Shown: in pieces, positions 1-8,534 of the stretch
Position numbering within the stretch: the stretch's first letter is position 1
Layout: every line of letters starts with the position of its first letter
Origin: Lacrimispora sp. 210928-DFI.3.58
Lineage (GTDB): Bacteria; Bacillota; Clostridia; Lachnospirales; Lachnospiraceae
Assembly: GCF_020554865.1 (NCBI RefSeq)
Contig: NZ_JAJCIC010000001.1
Location: 62,001-126,000, forward strand
Direction: 5' to 3'
DNA: 64,000 nt
Position numbers and translations under genes: made by a program
The notes under the pieces: generated by a model
What the model was told of the DNA's origin: nothing
The model's input: the letters and a program-made list of their open reading frames with translations, nothing else
Database searches by the model: none

Positions 1-237
1 GCTGCCGGGTGGTGAGAGGCGCATGGAGAGCAGGACGTGAATACATCTTCGAGCTCCGCACCAAACGGCCCTTTATCCGGCCCAGTAGGCTGCGGCGGAT
101 TCCCGCACCCGTTATCGTGCTAGAGTATTGGGATATGATATGTACTCGAAGAGGCAGGCAGTGTGAGCTGCCTGTGAACATTAGGTGGTAACACGGAAAG
201 CGCAGGCTCCGTCCTTTTGAAGGGACGGGGCCTTTTT
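1..237 (+). promoter_or_regulatory. T-box leader for tyrosyl-tRNA synthetase (5' end cut)
   Basis: Stem I is partly cut by the window start. The specifier region reads GAA-TAC-A with TAC (Tyr) at 42-44, which agrees with the downstream tyrS. The conserved T-box antiterminator sequence lies near 182-195 (TAGGTGGTAACACGG). It is followed by a competing intrinsic terminator. Uncharged tRNA-Tyr should stabilise the antiterminator and let transcription proceed. The leader is unusual in being about 270 bp from the gene, with a palindromic repeat in between. Confidence 0.9.
205..237 (+). terminator. T-box intrinsic terminator
   Basis: The ten-base arms at 205-214 and 223-232 (GGCTCCGTCC / GGACGGGGCC) pair with one G-U, and six T residues follow. 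It is the terminator half of the T-box switch. Confidence 0.9.
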
Positions 238-238
238 T

Positions 239-301
239 GCATCACAGGAAGCTCCTCTGGAGCCTCTTATGATACAAAAAGCCCGACCGGCAAGATGCAC
301 A
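239..301 (+). repeat. Interspersed palindromic repeat, family A copy 1
   Basis: A 17-bp stem (239-255 with 259-275) with loop TCT is followed by a tail AAAAAGCCCGACCGGCAAGA. The same hairpin and tail recur at 18302-18363 with compensating G-U changes, so the fold is conserved more than the sequence. Both copies sit directly after a terminator T-run. Further inverted repeats follow here (GCCGCGCG with CGCGCGGC near 303-355, and CAAAGCAGGCAA with TTGCCCGCTTTG near 355-418), so most of 239-420 is palindromic and no gene is visible in it. Confidence 0.7.
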
Positions 302-456
302 TGCCGCGCGAAGGAAGATGTGCTCTATAAAGCAGAGTACGCGCGGCGGTGCGCAAAGCAGGCAAAGCCCTTGGGGATCGAGGGAGTGGGGAGCTGAGGC
401 GGTCTTGCCCGCTTTGTTCTATCCCGCCAGTGTCAGAAAACGTAAGAATCAGGCTC

Positions 457-484
457 TTGCATGAAAGGAAAAATATGATAAAAT
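457..484 (+). promoter_or_regulatory. Possible second promoter for tyrS
   Basis: TTGCAT (457-462) and TAAAAT (479-484) are spaced by 16 bp and lie downstream of the T-box terminator. If used, it would give T-box-independent tyrS expression. The near-identical segments AGAAAACGTAAGAA at about 435 and 485 form a short direct repeat around it. Motif match only. Confidence 0.4.
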
Positions 485-512
485 AGAAAACGTAAGAAGA
501 GGAGAAATGACA

Positions 513-1739
513 ATGCAGATTTACGAAGAGTTAGTTGCCAGAGGCCTCATTGCCCAGGTGACAAATGAAGAAGAGATCAGAAAAATGGTCAACGAAGGAA
601 AAGCCGTCTTCTATATTGGTTTTGACCCAACGGCAGACAGCCTTCATGTAGGCCACTTTATGGCCCTCTGTCTGATGAAACGCCTTCAGATGGCAGGGAA
701 TAAGCCCATCGCCCTGATCGGCGGCGGTACCGGTATGGTAGGAGATCCCTCAGGCCGCAGCGATATGCGCAGCATGATGACAACAGAGACCATACAGCAC
801 AACTGTGACTGCTTCAAGAAGCAGATGAGCCGCTTTATCGATTTTTCCGACGGAAAAGCATTGATGGTGAACAATGCAGAGTGGCTTATGGGATTAAATT
901 ATATCGAGTTTCTGCGTGACGTAGGCCCGCATTTTTCCGTCAACAACATGCTTAGGGCAGAGTGCTACAAGCAGAGGATGGAGAAGGGCTTAAGCTTCTT
1001 AGAGTTTAACTACATGATCATGCAGAGCTACGACTTCTATGAGTTATTCCTCCGCTACGGCTGCAACATGCAGTTCGGCGGCAATGACCAGTGGAGCAAT
1101 ATGTTAGGCGGCACAGAGCTGATCCGCAAGAAATTGGGCAAGGACGCTCATGCCATGACTATCACTCTGCTCTTAAATTCCGAGGGCAAGAAGATGGGCA
1201 AGACCCAGTCCGGCGCAGTGTGGCTTGACCCGGAGAAGACCTCACCCTTTGACTTCTATCAGTATTGGAGAAATGTGGGAGATGCTGATGTGCTCAAGTG
1301 CCTGCGCATGCTCACTTTCCTTCCTCTGGAGCAGATCGACGAGATGGACCAGTGGGAAGGCAGCCAGTTAAACAAGGCAAAAGAGATCCTTGCCTTCGAG
1401 CTCACCAAGCTGGTTCACGGCGAGGAGGAGGCCGCAAAGGCTCAGGAGGGCGCAAGAGCGCTGTTTGCAGCAGGCTCCGGTACAGCCAATATGCCCACCT
1501 GCAAGCTGGATGATGAGGACTTCACGGAAGGCTCCATCGACATTTTGACCATCCTTCACAAATCCGGCCTGGCAGCTTCCCGCTCTGAGGCCAGAAGAAA
1601 TGTAGAGCAGGGCGGCGTATCCGTAGACGGAACCCAGGTAAAGGACATCAAAGCCTGCTTCTCAAAGGAGCAGTTTGCAGGAGAAGGCCTTGTGGTAAAG
1701 AGGGGAAAGAAGAATTTCATGAAGGTGATCGTGAAATAG
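513..1739 (+). CDS. tyrS: Tyrosyl-tRNA synthetase
   Basis: Charges tRNA-Tyr with tyrosine in the cytoplasm. It is a class I synthetase with the signature HVGH at residues 45-48, the KMSKS-equivalent loop KMGKT near residue 229, and a C-terminal S4 RNA-binding domain (RSEARRNVEQGG). The length of 408 residues is normal. The ATG at 513 is preferred over the ATG at 507 because GGAG at 501-504 is only two bases from 507 but eight from 513. It is monocistronic, preceded by a Tyr-specific T-box and possibly a closer promoter. Confidence 0.96.
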   Translation: MQIYEELVARGLIAQVTNEEEIRKMVNEGKAVFYIGFDPTADSLHVGHFMALCLMKRLQMAGNKPIALIGGGTGMVGDPSGRSDMRSMMTTETIQHNCDCFKKQMSRFIDFSDGKALMVNNAEWLMGLNYIEFLRDVGPHFSVNNMLRAECYKQRMEKGLSFLEFNYMIMQSYDFYELFLRYGCNMQFGGNDQWSNMLGGTELIRKKLGKDAHAMTITLLLNSEGKKMGKTQSGAVWLDPEKTSPFDFYQYWRNVGDADVLKCLRMLTFLPLEQIDEMDQWEGSQLNKAKEILAFELTKLVHGEEEAAKAQEGARALFAAGSGTANMPTCKLDDEDFTEGSIDILTILHKSGLAASRSEARRNVEQGGVSVDGTQVKDIKACFSKEQFAGEGLVVKRGKKNFMKVIVK

Positions 1740-1800
1740 AGAGTCTGAAAAACAAGTGCTTTGGGAGTGCCGCAGAGATTGAGAGAGAGGAGGAGAACGT

Positions 1801-2544
1801 ATGAGACGGAATAACATGGTGCGCAGGCTGTGTGTTCTTGCACTGTCTGCAGCAATGGCTGTTTCTGCTGCTTTTCTTTCGGAAGCATCTGCCGTGAAAG
1901 AAGAAACGCCGCTGACGCTCCACATGGATGTCAATAATCGCCAGACGGCCATCTATGACGGCTACACATCCTACGTGATGGGCTACCGTGCTTCGGAATA
2001 TGACACGTTCACCGTTACGAAAGATACAAACAACATCAATCTTGATGAGGTAACCATGAACTACTATCTGATCACCTATAACGGGGAATCACAAAAATAT
2101 CTGGAGTGTACGGTCCATGGGCTGAAGGAGGGAACACATTATCCCGTTGTAAGGCCTGAGACCGTTGCAAAGGAGACGGAGACAGGGAACTTTTACGAAT
2201 ACCTGGAACGGTGCTATGTTGTTGAGTTCTGCTATGAGAACACGAGAAAATCCCTTTATTTCACCCTTCTGCCTGAGGAGGACATGGCAGCCTACCGGAA
2301 TATCCTGTTGGGAAAATGGGATAAGGATACCAAGGGCTGGAAATATTTTTACCAGGACGGATATCTGACTTCCTGGGCAAAGATCAACGACTGCTGGTAT
2401 TACTTTGGCCTGGATGGGTATATGAGGACAGGCTGGCTGGAATATAAGGGCTTCTGGTATTATCTTGATCCCTCCAATGGAGTGATGAGGACTAACTGCA
2501 CCATTGACGGCTATGAGATAGACGGCAACGGGATCCGAAGATAG
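1801..2544 (+). CDS. Secreted cell-wall-binding repeat protein
   Basis: The N-terminus is a signal peptide (basic MRRNNMVRR, hydrophobic core, cleavage near SEASA at about residue 31). The middle part, about 32-165, is not recognised. The C-terminal third has two aromatic repeats of the choline/cell-wall-binding type (WKYFYQDG..., WYYFGLDGYMRTGW, FWYYLDPSNG), which usually tether clostridial exoproteins to wall polymers. No catalytic domain is seen, so a surface or adhesion role is inferred. AGGAGG lies seven bases before the ATG. The gene stands alone about 60 bp after tyrS. Confidence 0.8.
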   Translation: MRRNNMVRRLCVLALSAAMAVSAAFLSEASAVKEETPLTLHMDVNNRQTAIYDGYTSYVMGYRASEYDTFTVTKDTNNINLDEVTMNYYLITYNGESQKYLECTVHGLKEGTHYPVVRPETVAKETETGNFYEYLERCYVVEFCYENTRKSLYFTLLPEEDMAAYRNILLGKWDKDTKGWKYFYQDGYLTSWAKINDCWYYFGLDGYMRTGWLEYKGFWYYLDPSNGVMRTNCTIDGYEIDGNGIRR

Positions 2545-2662
2545 GTTAAGAGAATAGAAGAATAGAAAAGAAATGAAAAGAGCTGTACAGGGATCTGCCA
2601 AATGGCTGCAGTCCCTGTACAGCTTTTCCGTTGTCTATGTTTGGAGGCACCGCCATATCGCA

Positions 2663-3226
2663 TCAGAATAAGATGCCCAAATGCTCCAGCAATATCTTTA
2701 CGCCCATGAGCACCAGGATCAGGCCGCCTGCGATCTCCGCTTTGGATTTATATTTGGAACCAAAGGCATTTCCCACCTTTACTCCCGTCATGGACAGGAA
2801 AAATGTAACAGTTCCGATAAAAATGACAGCAGGCACGATATCTACCCGGAGAAAGGCAAAGGTGACGCCCACGGCCAGAGCGTCAATGCTGGTGGCAATG
2901 GCCAGCAGTGTCATGGTCTTTACATCCAGTGCAGCGCTGGGACATTCCTCCTCGCCCTCCATGCCTTCCTTTATCATATTTCCTCCGATGACAGCCAGCA
3001 GGAGGAATGCGACCCAGTGGTCATACTGTTCAATGGCCTGGCTGAAGCCGGTGCCCAGAAAAAAACCGAGAAGGGGCATAGCTGCCTGAAATCCGCCGAA
3101 GTAAAGCCCCACGATCAGCGCTCCCTTCCAGTTCATGACCGGCATGGAAAGACCTTTACAGACCGATACCGCAAATGCGTCCATGGAAAGGCCCACAGCA
3201 ATGATAAACAGCTCTGCAATTGACAT
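2663..3226 (-). CDS. mntP: Manganese efflux pump MntP
   Basis: An inner-membrane exporter of Mn(II), 187 residues and six predicted hydrophobic segments as in the family. Two matching half-motifs carry the conserved acidic residues ([10 protein letters not shown] near residue 16 and [10 protein letters not shown] near residue 110). The longer frame back to 3412 is rejected, because an AGGGGGA ribosome site sits just before the ATG at 3226 and a consensus promoter lies inside the extra upstream part. No yybP-ykoY manganese riboswitch is recognisable in the leader. Confidence 0.92.
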   Translation of the reverse strand: MSIAELFIIAVGLSMDAFAVSVCKGLSMPVMNWKGALIVGLYFGGFQAAMPLLGFFLGTGFSQAIEQYDHWVAFLLLAVIGGNMIKEGMEGEEECPSAALDVKTMTLLAIATSIDALAVGVTFAFLRVDIVPAVIFIGTVTFFLSMTGVKVGNAFGSKYKSKAEIAGGLILVLMGVKILLEHLGILF

Positions 3227-3281
3227 AACGAATCCCCCTGATAACTGAATAGTTGTATGCCTGTTATGTAAAATCCGTCTT

Positions 3282-3310
3282 ATTCTAAGATACAGCCAGA
3301 AAAATGTCAA
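3282..3310 (-). promoter_or_regulatory. mntP promoter
   Basis: On the minus strand TTGACA (3310-3305) is separated by 17 bp from TAGAAT (3287-3282). It lies about 55 bp before the mntP start codon. Confidence 0.75.
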
Positions 3311-3379
3311 GTAAAATTCCCGTATTGTAAAAATATATGCCCTATGATAAACTGAGTAGACGTGAGGAGGAGAATGACA

Positions 3380-4738
3380 ATGAAAAAATCCTATGAAATT
3401 GATATGTGCCATGGGCCGCTTTTAGGGAAGATCCTGCTGTTTTCCGTCCCTTTAATGCTGTCCGGCATTTTGCAGCTTCTGTTCAATGCAGCGGATATCA
3501 TCGTGGTGGGAAGATTTGCAGGGAGCGGTGCCCTGGCGGCAGTGGGCTCCACGTCCTCCCTGATTAACCTTCTGATCAACCTGTTCGTAGGCTTGTCCGT
3601 GGGCGTCAATGTGCTGGTAGCCAAATATTACGGCGCAGGAAAGGAAAAGGATATCAGCGAAACCGTACATACAGCAGTGCTTACAAGTATTTTAAGCGGC
3701 CTCATCCTGGTGGCCGTGGGCCTGATGGCGGCAAAGCCCCTTCTGCATATGATGGGAACGCCGGATGATGTGCTGGATCAGTCTGTACTTTACATGAGGA
3801 TATATTTCCTGGGTATGCCGGTGCTAATGATCTATAATTTCGGCGCAGCGATCCTGCGTGCGATCGGAGATACAAGACGTCCTCTTTATTTCCTGTTTGC
3901 AGCCGGCATCGTAAATGTGATACTGAACCTGTTCTTTGTGCTGGGCATGGGAATGGGCGTGGACGGCGTTGGCTGGGCAACAGTGCTGTCAGAGCATGTG
4001 TCTGCTTTCCTTGTTCTCCGCACCCTTATGAAGACTGAGGGGCCCTTAAGGCTTCATCTGAGACAGCTTAGGATCGTTCCGGGAAAGCTGAAGCGCATTG
4101 TGAAGATCGGCCTTCCGGCCGGCATGCAGGGAGCGGTTTTCTCAATCTCCAATGTGGTGATCCAGTCCTCGGTCAATTCCTTTGGCTCCATCGCAATGGC
4201 CGGCAATACAGCTTCCTCCAATATTGAGGGCTTCATATATACGGCCATGAATGCGGTGTACCAGACCAATTTGAGCTTTACCAGCCAGAACCTGGGCGGC
4301 GGAAAGTATAAAAGGATCGATCAGATCATGTACCAGTGCCTGGGAGTGGTGACTGTGGTCGGCTTAAGCCTGGGGCTGTTGGCTGTGATGGGAAAGAGCG
4401 TTCTTTTGGGGATCTATTCCTCTGATCCTGAGGTGCTTTCCTATGGAATGCTGAGGCTTAAGATCATATGCGGCACCTATTTCCTGTGCGGCATTATGGA
4501 CTGTATGGTGGGAAGCTTGAGAGGGCTGGGATATTCCGTTCTTCCCATGCTGGTATCCCTGACAGGGGCATGCGGCTTTCGGATCCTCTGGGTAGTTACT
4601 GTGTTTGCCGCCCGGCATTCACTGACCGTCCTTTACATGTCTTATCCGGTATCATGGTTTATTACGGCAACAGCCCATATGGTCACCTTCCGAAAGGTGC
4701 GCCGCCATTTTCCAAAAGAAAATGTAGCAGAAGTATAA
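3380..4738 (+). CDS. MATE family multidrug/organic-cation exporter
   Basis: A twelve-helix cation-coupled exporter of the MATE superfamily (NorM/DinF-like), 452 residues. The N-terminal half shows [23 protein letters not shown] and the second half repeats the fold, as expected. The substrate cannot be told from sequence. AGGAGG at 3365-3370 favours the ATG at 3380 over the GTG at 3362 and the ATG at 3374. It is divergent from mntP with a 153-bp shared region. No intrinsic terminator is seen directly downstream. Confidence 0.9.
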   Translation: MKKSYEIDMCHGPLLGKILLFSVPLMLSGILQLLFNAADIIVVGRFAGSGALAAVGSTSSLINLLINLFVGLSVGVNVLVAKYYGAGKEKDISETVHTAVLTSILSGLILVAVGLMAAKPLLHMMGTPDDVLDQSVLYMRIYFLGMPVLMIYNFGAAILRAIGDTRRPLYFLFAAGIVNVILNLFFVLGMGMGVDGVGWATVLSEHVSAFLVLRTLMKTEGPLRLHLRQLRIVPGKLKRIVKIGLPAGMQGAVFSISNVVIQSSVNSFGSIAMAGNTASSNIEGFIYTAMNAVYQTNLSFTSQNLGGGKYKRIDQIMYQCLGVVTVVGLSLGLLAVMGKSVLLGIYSSDPEVLSYGMLRLKIICGTYFLCGIMDCMVGSLRGLGYSVLPMLVSLTGACGFRILWVVTVFAARHSLTVLYMSYPVSWFITATAHMVTFRKVRRHFPKENVAEV

Positions 4739-4803
4739 AATGTCAGTAAATTTTCAAAAATATATACAATTAAGCAATAAATACTGTATAAAAATGGAAA
4801 CAA

Positions 4804-4893
4804 TTATAATAAACGAGCCTTGAAGAAAAACAAACAAAAAATTAGACCAAAATGCGAAAAAAGTGTTGACAAAATCCGGCTCGTTTATTATAA
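4804..4893. repeat. 16-bp inverted repeat overlapping a promoter
   Basis: TTATAATAAACGAGCC at 4804-4819 and GGCTCGTTTATTATAA at 4878-4893 are perfect inverted copies 58 bp apart. The right copy contains most of the -10 hexamer of the promoter at 4866-4894. It could be an operator pair, or the left copy could be an inverted promoter duplicate. Confidence 0.8.
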
Positions 4894-4894
4894 T
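4866..4894 (+). promoter_or_regulatory. Consensus housekeeping promoter
   Basis: TTGACA (4866-4871), a 17-bp spacer and TATAAT (4889-4894) match the sigma-A consensus at all twelve positions. The expected start is near 4901. It faces a stretch of about 600 bp without a coding gene. Confidence 0.9.
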
Positions 4895-4900
4895 AAAGAC

Positions 4901-5501
4901 AACAAAACAAAAGAGAAAAACAAACAAGGAACTGTAGACAATCAGTTCAAAGGGTATAAAATCTAAGCAAAGGAGGTACGGACCGCCAGCAAATTAAATT
5001 TTGTTTCATTTATAAGCTGATTATAAATGAAACCAGGAAAACCTTTCATCCAAAAGTGAAAAGTTCCAAAAAAGAAGAGTTACAAACAAACAGATAACCG
5101 CATTTTCATTGGCTGTGACAGAAGTATCAGAGAGATAGAAATGATCGGTTTGGTAATATGACGAGAAAGTATTATCAGAACGAAGACGAGATACAAGACA
5201 GTATAAAAAGAAAGTAAAGTAAGAAATGGATTAAATGTAAGTGAGTAAGAAATAGGAACAGAGTAGCAGAAGGAAGAGAGGATGACAACTTCATATAGAT
5301 GTTGGAAAACTTCAGAAAAGAGAGGTAAGTCCAATGGACGAGATAGCAGGAAGACGGATATCGTAATCGAGAACGTGGTTAGTCAAAGATTCGATATCCG
5401 TCTTCAATTTGATTTGTTGTGTTGGCCTTAAGGCGGATAGGAATTATGTTGCTAAAGCAGCCGCCGCAGGCAGAGAAGTTCGCAAGCGGACTTCTTTTTT
5501 T
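4901..5501 (+). ncRNA. Candidate ~600-nt structured non-coding RNA
   Basis: Bounded by a perfect promoter and a strong intrinsic terminator, with no credible reading frame. The transcript is strikingly purine/A-rich. Visible stems are GAACTG/CAGTTC at 4929-4948, a perfect 12-bp hairpin at 5003-5033 with a 7-nt loop, a perfect 14-bp stem joining 5350-5363 to 5392-5405, and a GGCGG/CCGCC hairpin just before the terminator. AAAGGAGGT at 4969-4977 is a perfect anti-16S match, but no start codon follows at useful distance. The size matches ornate large RNAs (OLE, GOLLD, ROOL), and membership in one of these or a new class is possible. The function is unknown. Confidence 0.6.
5474..5501 (+). terminator. 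Intrinsic terminator of the candidate ncRNA
   Basis: AGAAGTTCGC (5474-5483), loop AA and GCGGACTTCT (5486-5495) form a ten-bp stem with one G-U. A run of T residues extends to 5501. Confidence 0.9.
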
Positions 5502-5576
5502 GTGCTGTTTTTAGTGGAAGGATGGAGGGAGGGCATGCTATAATGGAGACAGAAATCAAAAACGGAGGTAGATAAC

Positions 5577-6266
5577 ATGAAAACGATTGGCCTGATCGGA
5601 GGCATGAGCTGGGAGAGTACGGTGACCTATTATCAGATCATCAATGAGACCATCAAACAGAAGCTGGGAGGGCTTCATTCCGGAAAGATACTGTTGTACA
5701 GTGTGGATTTTGCGGAGATAGAAAAGTACCAGGCAGACGGTGAGTGGGACAAAAGCGCAGAAGTGCTTGGCGCGGCTGCTGTGAACCTGCAGAATGCAGG
5801 AGCTGATTTTATTGTGATCTGCACCAACACCATGCATAAGGTCGCACCGCAGATCCAGGAGAAGATCCATATCCCGGTCCTTCACATCGCAGATGCCACA
5901 GCAGATGCCTTGCTGGGGGCTGACGTGAAGACCGTGGCCCTTCTTGGGACAAAGTATACCATGACCCAGGATTTTTATAAGGACAGGCTGACCGCAAAGG
6001 GGATCTCTGTCCTGATCCCGGACAAGGAAGAGGTTGAGATCGTGAATCACGTGATCTACGATGAATTGTGCTGCGGTATCATTTCCCCGGATTCAAGAAA
6101 TGAATACAAGCGGATCATCGGGCAGCTGAAGGAAAGAGGAGCAGAGGGCGTGATCTTAGGCTGTACAGAGATCGGGCTGCTGATCCGTCAGGAGGATTCG
6201 CCGCTTCCTGTATTTGATACGACAGTGATCCACGGAACGAGGGCAGCATTGGCATCCCTTAAATGA
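5577..6266 (+). CDS. Aspartate/glutamate racemase family protein
   Basis: A cofactor-independent amino-acid racemase of the Asp/Glu racemase superfamily (RacX/YgeA-like), 229 residues, cytoplasmic. The N-terminus MKTIGLIGGMSWESTVTYY is the family signature. The two catalytic cysteines lie in VICTNTMHK (about residue 82) and LGCTEIGLL (about residue 197). The substrate (aspartate, glutamate or a broad set for D-amino acids) cannot be settled by sequence. AACGGAGG gives a well-placed ribosome site, and TATAAT at 5539-5544 is a plausible -10. Monocistronic. Confidence 0.85.
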   Translation: MKTIGLIGGMSWESTVTYYQIINETIKQKLGGLHSGKILLYSVDFAEIEKYQADGEWDKSAEVLGAAAVNLQNAGADFIVICTNTMHKVAPQIQEKIHIPVLHIADATADALLGADVKTVALLGTKYTMTQDFYKDRLTAKGISVLIPDKEEVEIVNHVIYDELCCGIISPDSRNEYKRIIGQLKERGAEGVILGCTEIGLLIRQEDSPLPVFDTTVIHGTRAALASLK

Positions 6267-6330
6267 TCCTGGTAGAAGGCCGGAGGCATGGATGATGCCT
6301 TACAGCCGGTGCTGCCGGACAATGATCGTG

Positions 6331-7281
6331 TCATTCCAGGCCCTCCAGGTTAAAGGGAGGCGTATACTCCTCCTTGGCACTGCTCTTCTCCTGCATAAAG
6401 CCCTGGGTCAGTCCCAGGGAGATGGCGGCGTCCACCACCTGATTGTATTCATAGGTGGTGATGCGCCGGTTCAGCTCAGGGTATTGGCTGCTGTGAAAGC
6501 AGGGCGTGTATTGGCTTAGGAGGCTTAAGAGGTACTGGCCCTCTGGAAAATGCTCCTTTATCCAGTGAAGGAGCCTTATGGAGTCATCCTTGTGGCTCGG
6601 AAGGACCAGATGGCGGATGATAACGCCCTTTTTCATGAGCCGGTATGGAGAGCCGCTGTCCGGTGCCACTGTCTCAAACACAGGAGCGCCGGTCTGCCCG
6701 ATCATCTGAGAGATGGCGGCAGCTGCTGTCTCAAAGTAATCGCCTGCCCTGGAATACCGGAGGGCCAGTTGGTTATCAAAGTACTTGAAATCAGGAAGCC
6801 AGATGTCCACATAGTCCTTTAAGGCCATGACGGTGGAAACACGCTCATAGCCGCCGCAGTTATAGACAATGGGAATGGTGAGTCTGTGGCGCACCTGATC
6901 CAGAGCAGGAAGGATGGAGGGAAGATAGTGGGTGGCCGTCACCAGATTGATGTTGTGGGCACCCTGGGCTTCTAAGCGCAGAAAGATATCTGCCAGCTGA
7001 CCGGAAGAAATTTCCTTTCCGTGTCCTTCCTCGCTCAGCTCAAAGTTCTGGCAGAAGGCACAGCGAAGGGTACAGCCGGAGAAAAAGACAGTGCCGCTGC
7101 CTCCGGGCTCATATTCGGGGCCGCTCAGGACGGGCTCCTCCCAGAAATGGAGAGCGGCCCTGGCTGCCTTCAGGACAGGACCGCAGCCGCAAAAGCCAGT
7201 GGCCTTGTAGCGGTCTGCGCTGCAGCCTCTGGGACAGAGGGAGCAGGCATGGTAGCTGTCTGTGGAAATGGTATGGTTCAT
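6331..7281 (-). CDS. PflX-type radical SAM protein
   Basis: A radical S-adenosylmethionine enzyme related to pyruvate formate-lyase activating enzymes (COG1313, PflX-like), 316 residues. The 4Fe-4S site is C70-TLR-C74-AF-C77. An N-terminal Cys-rich segment (CSLCPRGC, CGCG) is typical of this subgroup and may bind a second metal centre. The target glycyl-radical protein is not encoded nearby, so the physiological role is open. AGGAG lies nine bases ahead of the ATG. The 3' end converges on the racemase gene. A palindromic repeat lies between this gene and the AraC gene upstream. Confidence 0.85.
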   Translation of the reverse strand: MNHTISTDSYHACSLCPRGCSADRYKATGFCGCGPVLKAARAALHFWEEPVLSGPEYEPGGSGTVFFSGCTLRCAFCQNFELSEEGHGKEISSGQLADIFLRLEAQGAHNINLVTATHYLPSILPALDQVRHRLTIPIVYNCGGYERVSTVMALKDYVDIWLPDFKYFDNQLALRYSRAGDYFETAAAAISQMIGQTGAPVFETVAPDSGSPYRLMKKGVIIRHLVLPSHKDDSIRLLHWIKEHFPEGQYLLSLLSQYTPCFHSSQYPELNRRITTYEYNQVVDAAISLGLTQGFMQEKSSAKEEYTPPFNLEGLE

Positions 7282-7314
7282 AATATCGTACTCCTATGGA
7301 TCGCAGCCATTATT

Positions 7315-7365
7315 TCCGCGAAGCAATGAGCCAAATAGCCGTGCTTGCACAGATGTTCGGCTGTG
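7315..7365. repeat. Possible interspersed repeat, family C copy 1
   Basis: AAGCAATGAGCCAA...GTGCTTGCA...ATGTTCGGCTG resembles 28124-28178 at about two thirds of positions. In the second copy GCCAAGTGT/ACACATTTGGC forms a hairpin, and here GCCG..CGGC ends could pair. The similarity is weak enough that chance is not excluded. Confidence 0.35.
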
Positions 7366-7438
7366 TATGGCATTGTGCGGGCTGCTTTTGGTAAGAGGGA
7401 GGACAGGTGCTCAGGCTTTCTGGCGCCAGCCTTGCGTG

Positions 7439-8326
7439 TCAGCTGTGTTTTGGCACTTCTGGCAGCCGGTGCTGTTCCCTGTATTCCTTTGGTGCTGTTC
7501 CGTATTCCTTTTTAAATGCCCGAAAAAAGCTGGTATAGTCCTTAAAGCCGTATTGCTGATACACATGGCTGATAGGCTGGTCGGAGAGAATGGCATTTTT
7601 GCTGGCGTGAAGCCGTTTTTTCAATATATATTGGTGAAGCGGGATGCCCATATTGTCCTTAAAGGTGTGGGCAATGTGGTATTTGCTTACATAGAAAAAG
7701 GAAGCAAGGCTGTCAAGGCTTAAGTCCTCCTCCAGATGCTCGTTGATGTAATTGCAGATATTGAGGTAGAGGACATTTTCATATACCATGGGTTTCTGAT
7801 GGAGGGCGTCATAGAGCAGGCGGTTCACGTATACCATGAAGGAGGCTGCCATGAGCTCCGCAGTCTGGCGGCAGAAGGCGCGGCTGCTGCCCATTTCCTC
7901 CAAAAGCTCCATGAGCTTACCCTGGAGGGCCTGGGTGGCAATGGAGTCTGTGTGGAAGCGGTAGACCTGATTGCTGCCGGCATAGTCAAAGCTGTAGGTC
8001 AGCGCCTCGTCTAAGGACCGCAGTTTCCGGTAATAATCCTTGCCGAACCAGAATACGAAGCGGCGGTAGGCCTTTTCGTGGGAGAGAAATACCGGATAGT
8101 GGAAGGTGCCGGGAGGAATGATGAGGCAGTCTCCGTATTCCAGATGGTAGATCTTGTCATGGATGTGGTAGTCCACATCTCCTTCCAGGAAAAAATAGAG
8201 CTCATAGTAATCGTGGTCATGGGAGGCCACGGATTCCAGCGTGGTGTCGCTGTAGTAGAATAATTCAAAATCAACGGGCTTCATATACTGCCGCGTATTA
8301 AAATCGGAGGAAAGACGTTTTTTCAC
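7439..8326 (-). CDS. AraC family transcriptional regulator
   Basis: An N-terminal cupin sensor domain (SHDHDYYELYFFLEGDVDYHI) is followed by the C-terminal double helix-turn-helix of AraC proteins (LSLDSLASFFYVSKYHIAHTFK and ISHVYQQYGFKDYTSFFRAFKKEYG), 295 residues. The GTG at 8326 has GGGAG at eight-base spacing and is preferred to the GTG at 8362 or the ATG at 8284. It is divergent from kduI with about 285 bp between, which suggests control of the uronate genes by a sugar ligand. That link is inference. Confidence 0.85.
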   Translation of the reverse strand: MKKRLSSDFNTRQYMKPVDFELFYYSDTTLESVASHDHDYYELYFFLEGDVDYHIHDKIYHLEYGDCLIIPPGTFHYPVFLSHEKAYRRFVFWFGKDYYRKLRSLDEALTYSFDYAGSNQVYRFHTDSIATQALQGKLMELLEEMGSSRAFCRQTAELMAASFMVYVNRLLYDALHQKPMVYENVLYLNICNYINEHLEEDLSLDSLASFFYVSKYHIAHTFKDNMGIPLHQYILKKRLHASKNAILSDQPISHVYQQYGFKDYTSFFRAFKKEYGTAPKEYREQHRLPEVPKHS

Positions 8327-8426
8327 CGGAAATCTCCCTTCCGGGGCATATCTGCCCCTCACATTATCCCCATCTTAGCATGCAGAAGCAATTTTTGCAA
8401 TGTATACAGCATTTGAGATCCCGCAT

Positions 8427-8440
8427 GGCTGAATAGTTAC
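8427..8440. repeat. Solo end of the 12966-13108 element
   Basis: GGCTGAATAGTTAC differs by one base from the right terminal repeat at 13095-13108. It may be a remnant of the same small palindromic element, or chance. Confidence 0.3.
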
Positions 8441-8460
8441 CATTTTGCGCCGCTGCCGTT

Positions 8461-8489
8461 TTGTGAATATGTCTAGAAAATCCTATTAT
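8461..8489 (+). promoter_or_regulatory. Probable kduI promoter
   Basis: TTGTGA (8461-8466), 17 bp, TATTAT (8484-8489). The predicted start near 8496 leaves a leader of about 115 nt that contains the palindromic operators listed next. Confidence 0.5.
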
Positions 8490-8534
8490 TTTTGTGAACA
8501 ATCACCATTGTAAATCAGAGATAGAAGTGGTAGT

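Noticed and set aside
9..191. 60-residue reading frame at the window start
   Set aside because: It lies wholly inside the T-box leader and shows no protein family or ribosome site.
3227..3361. yybP-ykoY manganese riboswitch upstream of mntP
   Set aside because: The conserved paired loops could not be found; the leader after the promoter is too short for that riboswitch.
3227..3412. N-terminal extension of MntP
   Set aside because: The extra 62 codons contain the consensus promoter of the gene and do not match the MntP family.
5080..5334. 84-residue minus-strand frame inside the ncRNA candidate
   Set aside because: Hydrophobic only because the plus strand is purine rich; no ribosome site, and opposite to the consensus promoter and terminator.
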